8,692 nucleotides of DNA from UBA7239 sp035456205. GTDB taxonomy: Bacteria > Pseudomonadota > Gammaproteobacteria > Pseudomonadales > UBA7239. The translations under genes were made by a program, and so were the position numbers. Shown piece by piece: positions 6,760 through 8,692 of the stretch (position 1 is the first letter of the stretch; each line of letters starts with the position of its first letter). Below the pieces are notes generated by a model. The model saw only the letters and a list, made by a program, of their open reading frames with translations, was not told the origin of the DNA and did no database searches. The stretch is from the NCBI GenBank assembly GCA_035456205.1, contig DATIDQ010000048.1, positions 1-8,692 on the forward strand, written 5' to 3'.

Positions 6760-7233
6760 TCAATCGGGATGGCGGCGCTGCACTATTGAAGCAACTTCAC
6801 CGGAAAAAACCACTTCATCATGCTGATTAATCAGTCGTCCTTCGCAACGCACAATGCCTGCATAAGGACGACTACCTGATACGCGCTTATCGAGACAACA
6901 ATATTCATAGCGCAGTTGATCGCCAGGACGGATAGGCGTTGAGAAACGAATCTTGTCAAAACCCAACGCGCTGATGGCAGCAACTTTTTTTCCCTGTTGG
7001 CCAAGATAAACAAACATGGGGAAAGCATGGGCAGAAGAAGCAACTAACCCACCAAAAATTGAATCTTTTGCAGCAACAGGATCGACATGAAAAGGTTGGG
7101 GATCCCATTTCTGCGCCACACTGATAATTTCCTCTTCAGTCACATCATAGCGCTTGGCAATATGCATCACTTCGCCTACGACATAATCTTCAAAGTGAAT
7201 GTATTCATCAGGGAAATGCATCTGGTGATTCAT
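6760..7233 (-). CDS. MaoC-like hotdog acyl dehydratase
   Basis: A 157-residue single-domain protein of the MaoC/(R)-enoyl-CoA hydratase type, which adds or removes water across the double bond of an acyl thioester. The hydratase signature is visible at residues 44-65: Asp44 and His49 in WDPQPFHVD are the predicted catalytic pair, followed by FGGLVASS. A later segment, RFSTPIRPGDQL (about 96-107), is typical of these hotdog folds. There is no signal peptide or second domain. The length is typical of small bacterial MaoC proteins. Its start overlaps the waaP stop by four bases (ATGA), so it is translationally coupled to LPS-core genes, with rsuA six bases downstream. The substrate cannot be read from the sequence; a fatty-acyl-CoA is most likely, and a link to LPS acyl chains is speculation. 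Confidence 0.88.
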   Translation of the reverse strand: MNHQMHFPDEYIHFEDYVVGEVMHIAKRYDVTEEEIISVAQKWDPQPFHVDPVAAKDSIFGGLVASSAHAFPMFVYLGQQGKKVAAISALGFDKIRFSTPIRPGDQLRYEYCCLDKRVSGSRPYAGIVRCEGRLINQHDEVVFSGEVASIVQRRHPD

Positions 7234-8060
7234 AATTTTTTCCCGGCAGAGAGAAGAGTATTGATAGCTGATGGTGGCTCTTTACTGAAATCCTTACGAT
7301 AGAGAGACACAGCGCGCTTAGTAATAGCCTGCAAATCATTCACGCCCGACTGTAACCATTCACGCCGATAACAGGACAGGAAATACAACAGGTCATGTCG
7401 TGTCAGCGGCAAATCAAACGCCGAGTAAAAAAGTCCGGCTAAATCCTTGATCAACCAGCGCTTTGGCGTTGCACTTCTCATTTGAACCCGGTGCAAGTCA
7501 ATAAGATACAAAGAGTCTTCATATTGATAAGGTCTGGCATCATCACTGCGTAAAAAATGGCACAAGTAATAATCACGATGATTGATGCCATTTTCATGCA
7601 ACAGCTTGCTGATATGCGCCAGTTTACGAATGATGGCACGTTTTTCCCGTATGGATGGCGGATGTTCTTGCCACGTTTTGCAGTAATCTTCCAGACTGAC
7701 AGTGTTGACCAGTTCTTCCGTAATCAGGAAAGATAGCTGCCTGGCCGGATTGATGCCCGTTTTTCCAAATGCTACTGGCGTCATCGTATCGACGCGCAAT
7801 TGCTTGAGTTTCACGCACGCCAGATATTCATTTTCAGCACCCAGTACGGGCAACCGTCCCTGCAAAAGATTTTTGAAAATCTCTAGCCAACCGATGCCTT
7901 CGTGCAATTTCAGAAAATAACCGGAGCCATCGCGCTCAAAACGCAACGTTTTCCGGCCTTCTTTATTGCGATAGATTTTTCCCTGTAGAGATTTTGCTTC
8001 TACAAAAGGATTTTTTCCTTGCCAAAGCGCTTGCCATTGCGGATTCAGGAAAATTTTCAT
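7230..8060 (-). CDS. waaP: Lipopolysaccharide core heptose(I) kinase WaaP
   Basis: A 276-residue protein strongly resembling E. coli WaaP/RfaP (265) along its length. It phosphorylates heptose I of the LPS inner core on the cytoplasmic face of the inner membrane, using ATP; the phosphate helps stabilise the outer membrane through divalent cations. It has a protein-kinase-like fold. YFLKLH (48-53) supplies the predicted ATP-binding Lys51, NHRDYYLCHF (160-169) the catalytic-loop Asp163, and LIDLHR (186-191) the metal-binding Asp188. Shared segments such as ITEEL and VSLEDYC are also conserved. The ATG overlaps the waaG stop (ATGA) and its own stop overlaps the maoC-like start in the same way. 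In Pseudomonas waaP is considered essential; whether that holds here is unknown. Confidence 0.96.
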   Translation of the reverse strand: MKIFLNPQWQALWQGKNPFVEAKSLQGKIYRNKEGRKTLRFERDGSGYFLKLHEGIGWLEIFKNLLQGRLPVLGAENEYLACVKLKQLRVDTMTPVAFGKTGINPARQLSFLITEELVNTVSLEDYCKTWQEHPPSIREKRAIIRKLAHISKLLHENGINHRDYYLCHFLRSDDARPYQYEDSLYLIDLHRVQMRSATPKRWLIKDLAGLFYSAFDLPLTRHDLLYFLSCYRREWLQSGVNDLQAITKRAVSLYRKDFSKEPPSAINTLLSAGKKL

Positions 8061-8692
8061 CGCTGCTTACTCTTTGCCGCAGCCAATATCAATTCAGCCG
8101 CTCGATCAAACAGGGAATAAATATCAGCTGTGGCCGCCATAGCAAGACCATTGGCGCGCCATTGTGCGCGTCGTGCATCATCCTGCAACATTAATGACAA
8201 TGGTTGATTCAATTGTTGCTGCTCAAAAGGCTCATTCACCACTATTCCGCAAGCGTTATCATGGATATAACTGCTATATCCACAAACAGCTGTCGTTAAC
8301 ACCGGCAAACCTGCCACTGCTGCCTCCAGCAATACTGTACCGGTATTTTCACGATAAGCGGGATGAATCAGCATATCAGCACCCTGCAAGAAATCAGGAA
8401 TATCATCACGGCCAGCCAGAAATTCCAGCTGATTTTCAACGCCAAGTTTGTTGGCGAGTTGTAAAAAAATATCCGGTTTGTCCTGGCCGATAACCATCAA
8501 TCGTGTCTTTTCCCGCAACGCTAGTGGCAAAGAAGCCAGGGCCCGAATGGCACGGTCAAGCCCCTTGGTGCGAAAGCCTGATCCGATCATCAACACCAAT
8601 CTCTGATCATCATCTAATGACCACGCTTGCCGAAACCGCGCGCGAATATCCGACGCATCAGTACCAGCACGCCTGTCCGGATTGATTCCAGG
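8057..8692 (-). CDS. waaG: LPS core glucosyltransferase I WaaG, C-terminal part (cut by right edge)
   Basis: The frame is open from the right edge to the stop at 8059-8057, giving the last 211 residues of a GT4-family (GT-B fold) glycosyltransferase. The Met codon at 8599-8597 is internal, because the open frame upstream of it encodes PGINPDRRAG, which matches the WaaG segment at this point. Visible landmarks are GSGFRTKGLDRAIRAL and VIGQDKPD in the C-terminal Rossmann domain, and the GT4 nucleotide-sugar site HPAYRENTGTVLLEA, with its E-x7-E pair, followed by GLPVLTTAVCGY. WaaG adds the first outer-core hexose from a UDP-sugar to heptose II of the LPS core. The waaG-waaP order is the usual one in enteric bacteria and pseudomonads. 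About 160 N-terminal residues lie outside the window. The donor sugar here is not certain. Confidence 0.93.
   Translation of the reverse strand, partial: PGINPDRRAGTDASDIRARFRQAWSLDDDQRLVLMIGSGFRTKGLDRAIRALASLPLALREKTRLMVIGQDKPDIFLQLANKLGVENQLEFLAGRDDIPDFLQGADMLIHPAYRENTGTVLLEAAVAGLPVLTTAVCGYSSYIHDNACGIVVNEPFEQQQLNQPLSLMLQDDARRAQWRANGLAMAATADIYSLFDRAAELILAAAKSKQR

Noticed and set aside
8057..8599. WaaG read as a short complete 180-residue protein starting at 8599
   Set aside because: The frame continues without a stop to the right edge and the upstream residues match the WaaG family, so the gene is cut by the window and not truncated in nature.

Overview
The window looks like a chromosomal segment from a gammaproteobacterium. 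The evidence is a def-fmt-rsmB cluster with a divergent LysM gene resembling tsaP (the arrangement I recall around PA0016-PA0020 in Pseudomonas aeruginosa), plus a waaG-waaP pair whose proteins read very like the enterobacterial and pseudomonad LPS-core enzymes. Base composition looks moderate and even. I see no tRNA, rRNA, CRISPR array, insertion sequence or phage gene. Coding density is high, and no gene-free stretch exceeds about 200 bases.

Left part (1-3649, all minus strand). def, fmt and rsmB form a compact operon. Peptide deformylase and Met-tRNA formyltransferase are the two halves of the N-formyl-methionine cycle, and RsmB makes m5C967 in 16S rRNA. Downstream, after 138 bases, lies the first 241 codons of a separate gene for an exported protein. 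It has a signal peptide, a short Asp-rich calcium-binding-like stretch and three visible repeats of the delta-60 type, and it runs off the left edge.

Middle (3650-5011). A 203-base divergent intergenic region separates def from a plus-strand gene for a secreted LysM protein of the TsaP type (type IV pilus secretin-associated). That gene ends at a strong hairpin-plus-T-run terminator, which can also serve the convergent genes from the right.

Right part (5012-8692, all minus strand). Five genes are read from right to left with overlaps or gaps of only -4, -4, +6 and -1 bases: waaG (C-terminal part, cut by the right edge), waaP, a MaoC-like hotdog acyl dehydratase, rsuA and an RsmC/RlmG-type rRNA guanine-N2 methyltransferase. 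They look like one transcription unit joining LPS inner-core assembly to rRNA modification. The MaoC-like protein between them has no obvious role in either.

Most of the window is recognisable housekeeping. I find no convincing new multi-gene system. The points most worth a second look are the gene order of the waa-maoC-rsuA-rsmC unit, the delta-60 gene where trkA often lies, and a 10-base copy of the 16S rRNA 3' end in the tsaP leader.
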